From the NCBI RefSeq assembly GCF_003672135.1, contig NC_039514.1, forward strand, positions 9,599,787 through 9,663,786: a DNA stretch of 64,000 nucleotides, written 5' to 3'. Both the position numbers and the translations under genes were made by a program. Position 1 is the first letter of the stretch; the number at the start of each line of letters is the position of its first letter. This DNA comes from Ooceraea biroi (taxonomy: Eukaryota; Arthropoda; Insecta; Hymenoptera; Formicidae). The notes under the pieces were generated by a model that saw only the letters and a list, made by a program, of their open reading frames with translations, was not told the DNA's origin and searched no databases. Below are positions 10,201-23,586 of the stretch, one piece after another.

Positions 10201-11889
10201 CGTGGTACGGGGACCTCTCGCCGCGCAGTCGGGAGTGCCGTCCCGTTATTAAAATACGTACGGTAAATCGCAGCAATAAAGGGACACCGATTGTTCGATG
10301 TCCTTCGCGTCCCAGAAGCGCGCGTGTAATTTGAATGCGTATAACGCACCAATGTAGATTCTTGCGCATCAACGCACTTGCTGAATGCTGTATCGAATAT
10401 CAAGTATAATAATATTGTGTATCGGGTTAAGAATTAAATTGATTTGAGTTTTGAGAAGAAGCAAGATCAACGTTATCATTAACGAGATTATACGTTTGGG
10501 TTTCACCTTGAATGCCAGGTGAACTTAATTGCCGGTCAAACGGATACGTTGCGTTTCTTTTCCGAGAATACCTATGCAGGAAAAGTGCGCAGACACGCGC
10601 ACACGTAACACAATTATTTGCAGTGTCTCGAGTACGTACGTCCTCCGACTATCCCATGGCAGCGCGTGGAGCCGCACGCACTCGCGCACTCCGATCTCGG
10701 GCAACGGGAACGGGTCGCGCGCGCGCGGACGCGGGTCCGTGCGTGCGTATGCGTGCCTTTGAAATAACTGGGATTCCATTGCGAAAGTGTGTGCACGACA
10801 ACCTGTTCGAAGATGGGACCAAGTAAACGAGCGGCGCGTGGTCAGCCGCTCGCTCGCTCTTCGCCGTCTCGCCATCGTCCTTCTATAATTTAGCCTTCGT
10901 CTCGAGAAGCCTTCGTGCCCTTCCCGCGCGAAAATCGTGGACGTGGCGACAGGATCGGGGGCGAAACGTTGACGAAGGAGGGCACGATGCTGCTGCCGAG
11001 GAGCAAACGCAGTCGTAAATGTCTCGATTATTTAGTGATTGAACGCGAGCACCGCTTGCTCGCTCGTACGTCGTCCATCAATCGATAAGGAGGAAACTGT
11101 TTTGCAAAGAATGAATGCATGGTTCTGTTCGAACCAGAAGAAGCATCGGCGTCGTGATCCGCGAAACGCGCGAAGCTGTTCAATTTGGAGCGCGGACGTA
11201 CGTGTGAAATTCACTGATCAATCCCGCTCGGGAAGTCGAGCGAGCTAGCGCGATGATAAGATCTTGTGCGGTCTTTAAATACGCGATAACTGACCTACTT
11301 CCTGTGAAATACGCGAGAGGCGCAAGAGCTATCGAAAACGGCTGTAGATTCCGTCAAATAGATATTCCGCTCGACATTATCTCGCGGAAAGGATACAAAG
11401 TATGGAGGGCACCGGATCTATTCGACTATTAATCCGTCGTCGAAGAATCGCCATCACGCCTCGTTTGTCCTCGTTCCTTCGCGCGTACATACGTGCGCGC
11501 GCGCGCGAACTAGGATCCTGATCGTGCGCGCGAGAGATTCCGCTCGCGATCGCGTCTTCTTGGAATTTTTCCGACGAACGGGAGGAAGGAGAGACTCGCG
11601 AGATTCCAGCTCGCACCGCCAACCGATCCTTTCAGCCGCTTGTACTCGAAGAGTTCTGTGTCCCGTAACGCAAACGTAACAGAGCTCTTTTCTGAACTAG
11701 AAAGAAATTCTTCCATCTCGCGCTGTGAACTCCGCACTTTTGACGCACGCGGAAACTCGCTGGGAAAGCAACGAACCTCCTGCACCGACCTAATACGTAA
11801 CGGGTGATCGATACGTATACGCACAGACACAGACACAGGCACACGCATCGATCGAATGGATCGACTAATTTTTTCTCTTGTTTGCGCAG
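7295..11889. other. Non-coding stretch with one TAA microsatellite
   Basis: No domain-bearing frame or RNA gene is visible. The TAA repeat is at 9293-9314, and TTGTTTAC words occur at 7332 and 10185. A possible splice acceptor closes the stretch at 11888. Confidence 0.4.
9293..9314. repeat. (TAA)n microsatellite
   Basis: About seven uninterrupted AAT/TAA units are visible. Confidence 0.9.
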
Positions 11890-12026
11890 TGATCTCGGGC
11901 TATCGGCATGGCAAATAATGTGGGACATGGCAGTCGCAGTACTCCAGTGATTGCATTATCGACGCGCCAACGACGTCGGCCGGTTCCATTTTCCGTCAAA
12001 GGAACGACGCTGCATCCACGGCCCAA
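11890..12026 (+). other. Candidate non-coding 5' exon
   Basis: A pyrimidine tract followed by TTTGCGCAG lies immediately left, and GTGAGT immediately right, giving a 137 bp exon-like block. The longest plus-strand frame starting within it at ATGGCAAATAATG is about 40 residues, stops at the donor and matches no family I know. If real it is probably a 5' UTR exon of the downstream receptor gene. This is splice-site inference only. Confidence 0.25.
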
Positions 12027-15000
12027 GTGAGTACTTCTCCAAGTAGATTCGCGGCGGACTGACTCCTTTCAGGCCCAATGAGCCATGGAGCACCCCTTCA
12101 AAGGCCGCGTATCTTGATTGTCTCATCGTTCGTTCGGGAGAAAACGGTCGGGTACTTCGCGCAGAAGTACTTCCGGAAGCCCCGTACTCCGGAAGTAGCT
12201 TCTCAATGAGCGCCGAGCGAAGGAGAGCAGCGCCGAGCGGTTACCTCGACGTCGATGCATCGACACGTTTCTTGGGTTATTCGAGGGTTGAATTTAGTAG
12301 TCGGCAGAGTTAATTGATGTGTTGTAGCATTAATTAAACGAAAACCGTCTCGATTGAGAAATTAGACTTCCGCTTCAGGAAAGAGGAATTAAGTTCGTTT
12401 CAACGTTGCGAATCGAGAAACTGCCAAGGGGATTTTGGCATCGAATCAGATCTTCGTCGGGCGCGTCGCGAGACACCCTGTACAACTTCCTGGCGAGGTC
12501 AATACTCGCCGCAAAGTCTAGACGAGTCGGCTGCGAGGCTCGCCGCGCGACTTCACTCGCAGACTTCTCTCGTGCTGCGCACATGACGTGTCGTCCTTCA
12601 AACGTTCGCGTTATAGGGGAGCAACTGATGTTTGATCGTCAGATCGCCGCTGGATTTACGCGCTTTGTGTACGAACGTGCCGTCCGCCAGCTATTTTCGC
12701 GCGTGGCGCTTCGAAAGCAAACATTTTATTTTCCCGTTAACGGAGAATCTCGTGTCCCGCAAATAGAAAGAACGAAAAAACCGCAACTTCGTCCCATAAC
12801 TTTTGCAACTTTGGTGAAGCGAAAAGTTGCCCGGTCTCGCGCGAGACACGCGCGGCGTTTCTCTGTTGGGGCTCATGGATTGCATTATTAGCCGCGAACT
12901 TTTCTGCAAAATGTAGTGAGAGAAATATTTTCGTAGGTGTCTTTGCCACGTGATATTTTCATCTCGCGTAGAAATGTGAGTACAATGCGTTTAGTTGAAA
13001 TATCACTGTATTTTGCGGAGGAAATTGCGCATTTTCTGCAGCCGTATTAACGAAAAAGCCATCGTGACGATTTTACTCTCTTTCGCGGGGAAGTTATTAA
13101 ATCTCGGCTGCAGCGCAGTTACGCGCGGAATTTGACGTCGAATTTCCGAATCGACGCAATGTTTCGCCGAACGCTATTTCTCGCATGAAACGATTATTTA
13201 TTATCGATAACGACGTTTTCCGAGGTATGGAAACAATTTAGACAATTTCGATATTCGCCAAAATTGTTAATTCACTGTCGAACGCGGAATTCGCAAAAGT
13301 CGTATGAAACACCGACTCTGCTGAAGAGTCTCTATCGCGGTGATGGCCCACTGATTGCCCGCGGGCAATTTGCGGTATCAGAGTATTACCAAGTCTTAAA
13401 GTAAGATCTCTTAAAGCGAAGGCTCATGCCTTGAGGTCTTGGAATTGTCTCGAAGAATGTAGTCTCATTACTTATTTGTAGTCCCGCAGAATTATTTTAC
13501 GAAAAGCCATTCTCAGTCGCTTCTTATTACAATCGGAAACTGTTGATTTCATTTCCATAGAAAATTTCCAAAGATCGATATTAAGCGCATTTTTCCCATT
13601 CAAAAAGGCGCATGATGAAATGCTACCGGATAATACGATAATTCGACGATGACAGTTCAACAGTGATTTGATGACAGTTCGAAAGGGTCCTCCTAATGAT
13701 CACCTGTGGGCATTCGAAGCAGTACAGCTCACGTGTGTGAAGCAGAAAGTACGGATTATCGGCGACAGTGATGTCCAGCTGCGTTTGTCTCCGCATTAGG
13801 CCGGCATTAACTTGCAGGCCTGTGATCATCGTAATCTTCCAATTATCCCCCAATCCCAGCGATTTCGAATGTACGTCATTGGAATCGCGCGAACGCCGAC
13901 GCGTCTATCACGGATTATCCTGTGGAGAAAACAAATTAACGCCTTTAACGGCGACAGCGTAAACGGGAAATATCCGCTGGCGGATTCGAGACATGCGCAC
14001 CCACGCACATGCACATACGCGCGCGTTATCTATTATTTGCGTATAAAAAAAGCTCGTTGTTTACCGCGGAATCCCTCCGATCGGAAAATACCGCGGGATA
14101 TATGTACCTCTCTCTGTGTGAAGCTGACCTCTCTATCTCTCTCGAGAAAAGTATGCGTACGTGTATCTTTTTTTTTGTGCAATTTTTACCCAAATTTAAT
14201 ATCCAGAATTTTTGCGACAATTACGAAAAAAAAGTTACGTGTTTGTTTGCGGAGCGCGCGTTGTTCCATATTCTCCATTCGAGAATTGAATTGATCCTTT
14301 TACGCTGTCCGCCGCAAAATTTAATTACGACCATCAGTAATTAATCGTGATTTATAGTTATTCCTTGCAGAGACACGTTTGCTAATTCGAGACTAGCCTA
14401 AAGAGCCATAATTTTTCTACGGAAGGTCTCTCGCATCGTAATTCATCGCGCGCGTCACGTCGCTACGTGCGTTTTCCGCGCATAAAAGCACTCATAATTC
14501 CGTGCTAGACGGCGAAATCCGTATTGCGGCATTGTGTCACGGCATTGCGTCATGTGCGCACGAAAATACCTTGGTGACAGAATATGGATTGTGCCTAACG
14601 CGGTGACTAACGTTTCGCGGATATCGGATTTCGTGATTTAGCATAAACTAATTCACGAAGAAATACGCTGCGATTGCGGTTCGCGGTAATCGATTCTGCC
14701 CATCATGCCCTGTTCGTGCGGCAAATCGGTTCGGCGATTCGTATCCGCGCGATATGCATCGCGTCACAAGCTCATATATTATATTATGCGCGGCGCATAC
14801 GAATATTGATCATGAACTCCCGCGTAAAACTAAAGCAGATAATATGAACGCATGGTAATTGCGAATGTTTTAATATAATTAATTTTAATCTAATATTTTA
14901 ATTTCATTAAGAATAATTAAGAGATGAAATTACCAGTCGGAGTGGCGCAGTTTAGAGGGACGACGACCCGCGATTTTTATTAGCGGGAGGAGACGAATTT

Positions 15001-15242
15001 TACTGGATTATTTAATGTCATCATCCGAGGACGTTATTTGACGCCTCTATTTAACATGTCCGAGTAATTCATCAACTCGCGTGTGAAAAATGTGTAAAAA
15101 AATTGTTTTAAACGCCTCGCGGCGTGAACGCTTTGACGTGTCACCGTGTGTAGCGAATAGCGTGCCTGTATTAGTTTTACGTTATTTGGTGATTACGTAC
15201 ACATAGCTCCAGCGAGGAGACACGTAATATCCCTTTTTGCAG
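12027..15242. other. Non-coding stretch, nothing recognised
   Basis: Open frames are short or composition-driven. A 16 bp perfect palindrome, ATTGCCCGCGGGCAAT, lies near 13353-13368. Confidence 0.4.
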
Positions 15243-15327
15243 ATCAGAGCTCGGTTGTTGCGCGGGAGTGGTTCGAGCTCGGAAAAGCGTCGTCGAGCGA
15301 GTTTAAGCCGGAGAGTTTAGAACAAAA
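15243..15327 (+). other. Candidate non-coding 5' exon
   Basis: The left boundary is TATCCCTTTTTGCAG and the right boundary the consensus donor GTAAGT, defining an 85 bp block. It contains no ATG on the plus strand, which suits a 5' UTR exon. Whether it belongs to the receptor gene 32 kb downstream is unknown. Confidence 0.3.
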
Positions 15328-16322
15328 GTAAGTAGTGTATTGTTCGTGCTCGACCTTCGATCGTCGAGACTCGAAGCCGCAAATTCGTTAAAAGGCGGTG
15401 GTCCGTATCGCGGTCTGGGCGCGGCAAAGCACGAAATGCTCGTTTCCACGAGCGCAAGGAGAGCCGGAGTCGGAAACGCGAAAAACGAGGGAGTGCGATC
15501 GACGTTGACGCAATTCAGATGAGAATACGGTGCACTCCGCGGCACGTGCTCGCGTCTTTGGCTAACGTCGCGAACGATAAACGTCACCTGCTTGTTGCAG
15601 TCCGCGCGTGCGATCGTAAACGATAATAATAGAGAGCGTATCTTGGGCTGTTGGGAAAAAACCGGAAACGTCAAGACCGCGACAGACCGAGGAAATTCGC
15701 CGAGATTCCTCGTCGTGACGATGACTACAGGCGTGAAGATAAAAAATCGCCCACCTGGCAGTAAATTATCAGCGACGCGTACAGAGAAAAAGGATCCGCC
15801 GATGAGAGACGGCGGAGCGATTAGCGTTGTAGCGATGACGCTCGAGAAAAAAGCGAGCCGAGATAAGAGATGAAGTAAGAAGTTCTCTCCGGCGAGTCCG
15901 CCGTTTCTCGCTGGCAATTTTCTTGAAACGCATGCAGTCCATAACCGGGATCTTGGCTCGCAAGAGCTCAACGAAAGTTCCGTCGACGTTCTTTGAGGGT
16001 TTATTAATCAAGAAAAGTCGAGGAAGGGTTGGAAGTCCGCGTCGATTCCACCTCATCAGAACGCGATGAATGTCGATGCAGCTCGACGCCTGGCATCGCT
16101 GCAACTTTTTATTTTTTAAATACATCCCTGCGACCATACATGCATTATATTAAATATTAGTACAATATTTTATCCTGCACAAAACACGTCGCATAAAGTC
16201 TGCGTCGTTTCCGCAAGATCGTACGTTTTCGCGTTTAGCTCTCGTCGGAAAGCACCGCGAACCGCATATGCGAGGCTTTTCGCGAAAGATTGCGGCTTCA
16301 TTTGTCCGTCATGAGCAGCCGC
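15328..16322. other. Non-coding stretch
   Basis: A 222-codon minus-strand open frame (15303-15971) lies here. It shows no signal, domain or splice context I can recognise, and I treat it as composition-driven. Confidence 0.4.
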
Positions 16323-16323
16323 C

Positions 16324-16363
16324 TATTTATAAGCCTTAAGGATGAACGACGCCTACATCAGTC
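16324..16363 (+). promoter_or_regulatory. Candidate core promoter (TATA + initiator)
   Basis: TATTTATAAG at 16324-16333 is followed by ATCAGTCT, an arthropod initiator match (TCAGT). The A at 16360 sits about 32 bases from TATAAG, the expected spacing. No clear downstream element follows. The transcript it would drive is unknown. Confidence 0.3.
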
Positions 16364-19300
16364 TGCGTCTGCGACGACGAGAAAGCACGCGCGCGTGCAA
16401 CGGCTTACGCGCGCGCGACTAAAATAAGGCGAGGAAGAAACGCAACAAAGAATTATCCTCGATAGTGCAATGGTAATCGACCAGCGCACGGTTGAGACGT
16501 CAGAGTAAATCGGAGCAATTCGATCTCGCTGCCTTGCAATTTTACTCGCATGCGTTTACCTCGAGCCTCGCAGATGTGAGAAACGTACAAAATATCGCAC
16601 CCAAGAAAGGAAATTATAAAAATTTCCGCGTTCACATAACGAGATGGAATCACACGATGGCGCGGTGTCGGGTGACTCGACCGTTACGAGAGAGACGTCC
16701 GGTGTGAAGTATGCTAATAAAAGATAACGAAGTTATTTTCCTTTGTGAATCCGTCTGTCCTTATCTCTAGTTTTGTTTACTCGCTTTTTCGCCCATGCGA
16801 TCGCGTTTGTTTCGATAAAACGCGACGGCGCTCGCGGAATTCTTTTATCGACACGACGTATCGCGCAGGAATGTTATCAACGTAGATGCAGGAGTGAGCC
16901 GAAAATTACGTTGGGCGCGAGCGCGAGCTGTAACTCACGCCGAGATAAGGCGTGAAAGCAAAGTTCGTGAAGGGAGCTTCCGAAAACGGCGTATTCCGCA
17001 GGCATCGGAAATAATGGGTCGCACACTAGAGAGAATGGATCGTCGTGAAACCTGGACGAGTCGAAAATAGATCGTCCGGAAGGAGACGGCACAAAAATAG
17101 ATCCCCAAAAATGTACGCCGCTCTCGAAAATGCTAGCAATGCCGCGGATGTCGTATAAATCAATCCGCACGGTATCGATCGGCGGACATTTAACTCCGCG
17201 GCCTTATCGTCGCATGGGCGTTGCGCGTCACGCGTGGATAACGGAAGATCGCGATTGATTCATCGGATTTTCGATAAGGCGCGCGCGTTCCAAATAACTG
17301 TATCGAATCTAGGACGACCGGACAATTCTCGTTTTCAAAGACGTGTTCCAACGATTTCATCTTTCGCGTTTATCTTTCTTTCGTTCTTTTCTTGATATTT
17401 TCAGATGTATTATATTTCTTGTTCACAAGCCGACAATTTGTTTCGGTCTTGTGTGTTTACGATGCATGATTAGACGGCTGGACGTCCGGAGAGGTCTGTT
17501 TTTGTCATCTGGCCTTCCGGAAATCGAAAATTTCGAATCGAGCGTCGAACCATCGACAATCACCTGTTTTCTTATTTTGTACGTTTTGCGTTATTTTGTC
17601 GCGACAATGTTTGCACGGAAAACAGAGAAATACGCGCGCACTCCACGTGGAACGCCAAGATAGAAATGGATGACAAAATTATCGCGGGAGGAGGAAGGTT
17701 CGCAATAAACAATGAAGAAGATGTATGTAAATGCAAATGTATTCCGGTTTTGGCCTTCGTTTAAAAGTGGCGAGAACACGCCAGCTTTTTCCGCCATTGT
17801 ATTAGTCACGCGGAAAAAGAAAAAGAAAAGCAAAAGATACTGTCCCAGCCGAAGCGAATCGAGCGGTCACATTTATGGACGTCCTCAAACGTTTTCGAAC
17901 CGGTCTAGCGTGTACGATGTATGGGCGTTCGCGCGTATAAACGCGCGCAAACGACTATAAACAAACGCAAATCATAACGTATCGGCGTTCCAAAGCATTC
18001 GCATGACGGAAACTGCGTAACACGCACGAGGGAGCGTGCCGATGCATGGAAAGTCCCGCGTATACCGAAATTAATTGAGTGAACTGTTTGCTTCGGCAAA
18101 ATGCGTATACTCCGTCGGTAGATAAAAATACAGGACGACGATGTCGCGATCGCGAGGAACGGCTCGCTGAACCGATACGAGAATACGAGTGACGATACCA
18201 GAATAGCGCGCGATTCACAGAGAGCTCCGAAGGTACTCGCGTTCGCAGCAGTCTTTTGAAGAAGGTGATTGAACAATTTATATAAATATCTCGGAAATAT
18301 CTCCGTATCTAGAATCAGATATTATTGAAATATCTTGAAGCGTCTTGGAGGATCTTGTAAAAAAATCCAGTTTCAAAGGAACAACGCATCGAGTACCATC
18401 TCGCGAGTTTTCCGCGTGAACGAAGCTCAGCGTTCAGCAAAGTCGTCGCAACTGCCCTCCGCTGGAACCCGGGGAAGAAGCAAGCAGAAGGCGGTCCAGG
18501 TACATCTGCAAATGCTGCTGCTATTTCGGGCAGTGCACGATGATAAATTCACGCCGTCGGGACACTTCCCGGGCTCGTTTCGGTCGCGGTTCCGGTTGGA
18601 CACCACGTGAACACCTGGCGCCCTTACGCCCGCGCTTCCCCCGCGCTATCACGAAATAATTTACGATCCGGCTACGTGGCTGACCGTCGGCGATACGCTG
18701 CGTTCGATTTCGCAATATTTCGTAATATTGATCCGTTTGTTTTGTCGTACGCGCGCCGCTCCTTCCGGCTTCCGACCGCGAAAAAAGCATCGACCGAGCT
18801 GTCGTTCTGTCGGGTCGTCGAATGTCTCCCTTTCCGGTTTTTCGATATTTGCCAGATGATTTCCTCTTGGAAGCAAACTTCCTTCGTTTCTGCTCTCCAA
18901 ACGATGGAATTTCTGACGGAGGCATATCGGTTTTCGCTCGTGTTCGATTCTCGGATAATGCGGAATTCGTAACGGCTAAATTCCGGGATATCAGGCTAAT
19001 TTCGGTACGCCTGAACTGTTTGCATGGGGTAGCCATGACGACGAATTCATCGATACGAAACGGAACCAGGAACCGCACTGCACCACGTCAAATACATTGG
19101 GAATTCGATTAGATCGTCAAATCGCGGATAAATCGGTTAATCGTACCGGTTCGCACCCCTCTAGTCATTCGAATTATCCAGTCTCGTGAGCCGACAGCAT
19201 CGAAAGATTATTTTCCTATCCTACACAAATTTCGTTTGCGTTTTGCATCTTCTATATGTCTTTATTTTCGGCCACATAATGTGCAGCGTATCTTCCGAAT

Positions 19301-22300
19301 TTGCCTTTCCATGCACGTTTCCACCTGCGAAAGTAACGCATGGCTTAACGCAACATCACGAATGAATTTCCTTGCTCGCGACGCACCCCAGACACGCAAA
19401 ACATTTCGTTCCGTGCACTATCGCTCCGAAAGTTTCCCCGTTCGCGATACGCGATAGCTTGCGCAAAACATTCGCGTCGCATAATCACCGTTCGCTAGCG
19501 CGAAGCTCGCCAAAGTGCAAACTCGGAGCGTTCTCGCGCGGATTCTCAATGGCTTTTTTTTCCTCACACCCGACTTGGAATTTCAAAGTTTCGAAATTGG
19601 GCGAAGTGACTGACGAGCGAACGCTGAGACCACATCGTTTCCGGTCGTTTGAACAGATGCGAGAGTGCCGATCTGTTCTCGCATCGCTTCTTCGTCTATT
19701 TCTCCCTCTCCCCCCCTCTCTCTTTCGCCGGTTCGAAATGATCACGCGATCACCCGACTCGGATCCAATTCTAATCGCTCTAATTCTCATGACATGAATT
19801 GCACCGGGCAACGGCCGTTCGCTCACCCGCGCCCATTACCATCTTGTTTACGGGAAGTTATTATCGTCGGCGTTTGTTTTCGGCACGCACACACGCGTTC
19901 GTTTCACCGGCAGTTAAATGCGACGACGGGGCCAACTCGGGGCCTCGGCATAATTTCGGAGACACATTTGTGCACCAAGAGAGAAAGAGAGAGAGAAAGA
20001 ACGAGATAGCTCTCCCGCTCTCGACGGCGCGATGCTGGATGCGTACAGATAATTCTCGAGATAATTTGCAGCTTCGTCATCGCGAAAACACTTTTGCATA
20101 GTAACGCGAATAACGATCTCGCTGCGCGACTACTTTTGATTCATTCTTCTTCTCTTTGTGTCAAACAGAGCTCTCAAAAAAACTGGGAGAATGGCCAAGA
20201 GATCTCTAGAGGAAAGAAATTAACTTTTAGATCGATGAACTATGTCAACATATATACATGATATAGTGAAACGATCACGTGGATTCGCGATGATCAAGAA
20301 AAGACTCGTTTTTGTATTCTTTCGATTCTTCATTAGCATTTTAAAGAATATTTAAATGCACGTTTCGTGAGTCGGTTCTTCGACTTAAGTTTTGTTAGAT
20401 TCGACATGCAATTTTTAGCAATTTTTTTCCTAGAGTACCGTCTCTCGAGTTGCCCCGGCGTCTATTCTTCGGTGTTTAATGCGTTTGGTGTTTTCGTGAC
20501 TCTCGAAATAGCGTAGCTGATTGAGACGAATGATCGCGAGTCTTCCTCACATAACTCTGCCCTCTAAATTTAAAGCGACGTGACGACGTCACATTGGAAT
20601 ATTGATCTTAGATTGACGATTCTTATCGCGGGGATCGCGCTTTAAGCAGATGTGTAGTAAACTGTTCCCCCGACGCCGATACGAGTGGAAAATGTTGCGA
20701 CCGTGACTTATCGTCACGTGGTGTCAGTGTTTTATTTTCAACGCTTTCTCATTTAACGTCACGATTCTATCGATTATCACTGGCTTCGGTTAAAATCATA
20801 GACATAGTAAGAATAGATCGAGCGTGTTTTCTTTAGAAAAGTGAAGTGTAAGAAAGAATGAAAAGTGAGCACTCTGCTTTCGATCCTTTTTTATCTTATA
20901 TTCATTGCCAACACGCTCGGTTTATTCTTATTATGTCTATGGTTAAAATACGTACGCTCTCTTCGAAAGTATTATTTAAACATTTTACCAACGTTTATCC
21001 TATTTTACGTTTAAAGCGAAATGTGTGTGCAAGCGAAATAATAGCGATTATAAAAAGGGCAAGGGTGAGAGTAACGTATAATTATTTGAATTTATTTCGG
21101 TATTTTAACCGACTGCCGAATGAATAATATTTAAAACGTTGATTCTGTTAATTAAATTGGTTTTTAAATGCGTGACGTCGCGTCGCCGCGAACCACGTCG
21201 AAATTAAATGACCAAATTTTTAAATTGTAAGAGCGGTAATATACATTTTTTTTAACTCTCCGTGGTCCGCCAACTATCATCTCCTCGCATAGAAAAAGTT
21301 ACAACAGAGCAAACGTATTCACGAGTACGAGAGTCTAAAGTTAATGTTTCATGTCCGTTTGAAAACGTGAATATTCTCCCTTTCTCCTATGCTGAGCAGT
21401 TTGTTTAACAAGAATTAAATGCCCGCGGGCAATCAAGCCAGCCGTAGGTAAACTCAAATTAAATTCACTTTTGTGCTGTGACTCTGCAACGTTGAAATAA
21501 TATATTATAATAATAATAAACGCGAAGCCAAGGCAGACGAATCTCTTCTCTCTCTCGAGACGCGCCTGAAGAATTGCTCGTCGTAGCGTAAAAAAGGGAT
21601 CGTGTAGGCACTTCGATATCTTATGCACTCTTTCGCTGCGCGATGGTTTTCGATACACGGCGCCTATTTTTAAAAGAAACGCGCTCATCGGACGAGACGC
21701 ATCCTCTCACGCTGCATTCCGCGTCCATCGATCGACTCGCTCGCGTGACAAGCTCGCGCGAACCCGATCCGAGCTTTAATCGCATCACGTTCAATAAACG
21801 ATACGTGCCGCCTGTCTCCGTGGGGGTCCATCTTATTGTTCGCGCAACATGAGAGCCGCAATCGCGCACGCACAATAAGCCGCGTTATCGCGGCGCACAC
21901 GACGCCGAACATTGTCGCGCTCGAATTACCCGTCGTAATAACGACGATCACGAGCGCGTGCACGTTGCCACTTAATTAGTCAAATAATCGACTCGCATTG
22001 CTGCCCGATGATTACATGATGCGTTCGCAATTAATTCCCAGGACATCGGTCGCGAAAAATCACATTTGCGGCCTGAATCGAGCGCGGCTTCGTCGCGCGA
22101 ACTCGTCGAGTTCCGCGACGACCAGAAGAAGCGATCACGGCGTCGCGCATTTTGCATTAAATTAAACCTGCGAAATTGCGTAGTAAGAGTTGACAGCTGT
22201 CAGTTCGGAGGGAAAGTTACCGTTGTTAATTAGGGAGGAAAGCTCGCGAATTAACAGAATAGGAAAAATCTAATTAAAGCTTCCAAGTGGAACTATAACT

Positions 22301-23169
22301 TGAGAGCGCCACATAACGGGGAAGGGTTCCGCTGCTTTCGTGTTGTGTAAACTCTGTGTTTCGAACAAGAGTTATTCAAATTGGTATCGAGGACCTGTGC
22401 GTTATCTCGCAGACAAGTTCCAATCGCGGCACAAATCTTTCCACGTTTCCTAATTGAATTTCTCTCGAAAGTTTTCGTTCACGAGAGGAACAGCTGCACA
22501 CGCTCTCTTGACTTTAATCAGCACGTCGTACTTCTTTCTTCCAAGTCATATCCGTCGCAGCTTCTTGATTGTTTCAAAGAGATAATAACGAGGAAGAATC
22601 GTCCAAGTGAAAGGTAGAATGGGTCAAGTGGAACAAGTACAATTTTCGCAGCGGGAACGCAGGGCATGGCACGGTACGTGCGAGACCGCGAGTGGCGTCG
22701 AGCGAAATAAACGCGCACTTACGTAGTAGCAAACGATCAAAGAAACACACAAGGTCGCGAAATGGCAGCATTACCATAGAAATGTAGAAGCAGAAAATCG
22801 TTTTCCGCCTGAGCGCTCGAGGTTGATCGGTGCGACTCGGCCCGCATGTATTTTTGCCTGTCGTCAAAGGGAGGCACGCAAGTACGATCGTGTAGAACGT
22901 ATGCGAGTTTTACGACGCATTGCTTTAAGTGCATATCGTGTTGTGTCGCGTCGGCGCGGCGTAGGTGACGCAACGTGCGTTCTTCGCGCGCTGTTTGTGC
23001 GTAGAAGGAACGACGATCCGAAGCTTCGGCAGCTCCCTTTAATCGGACCGTCTCCTTACGTCATACCCATCTAATTATGGTCGGCTTTAACACCGCTCGT
23101 GGCGATCGAGGTGTCTCTTTCTCTCTCGTTTTCCCTTTTTCTTTTTCTCTCTCTCTGTTCCTCTCTGAC
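16364..23169. other. Non-coding stretch, nothing recognised
   Basis: No transposon, RNA gene or domain-bearing frame is visible. TTGTTTAC words occur at 16773 and 19844. A purine-rich GA tract at 19980-20002 and a pyrimidine tract at 23116-23165 are simple sequence. Confidence 0.4.
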
Positions 23170-23586
23170 AAGGAAACTAACACAACTGTCCCTCACCGAT
23201 TTCGATGGGCTTTGGATATGTTGTAGAGCATCGAAAAATATTAGACCCCTATTTTTTTTAGCTGCGTATCTCAACGTTTAGGGGTTGAAACAGCCCCTCG
23301 AAGATAGGGGTAAATTAAAAAATTTGACATTTTCGAAAAATGTGAATACACCGTTGTAAAGAGTATAAAATACTATAAAACTTTTGTATAAAACATTTTT
23401 TCATATATCTTATATTTTCAAAGATATTCGCTAAAACTGAAAAAATTCATTATCTTCGAGGGGCTGTTTCAACTCCTAAACGTTGAGATACGCAGCTAAA
23501 GAAAATAGGGGTCTAATATTTTTCGATGCTCTACACATATCCAGAGCCCATCGAAATCGGTGAGGGACAGTTGTGTTAGTTCCCTT
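23170..23586. mobile_element. 417 bp long-inverted-repeat element
   Basis: The outer ~135 bp on each side are inverted copies with a few mismatches. They share ACTAACACAACTGTCCCTCA and AATATTTTTCGATGCTCTAC (in complement). The AT-rich centre (about 23310-23450) has no coding capacity. The exact termini and target duplication are unclear because the pairing fades over several bases (GACAAGG against CACAAGG). It is a MITE-like element of unassigned family. Confidence 0.78.

Noticed and set aside
15303..15971. 222-codon minus-strand open frame
   Set aside because: It is the longest frame outside the receptor exon, but lies in GC-rich DNA and has no recognisable domain, no splice context and overlapping frames on the other strand.
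18521..19078. 185-codon minus-strand open frame
   Set aside because: No domain, signal or splice support, and plus-strand frames overlap it fully.
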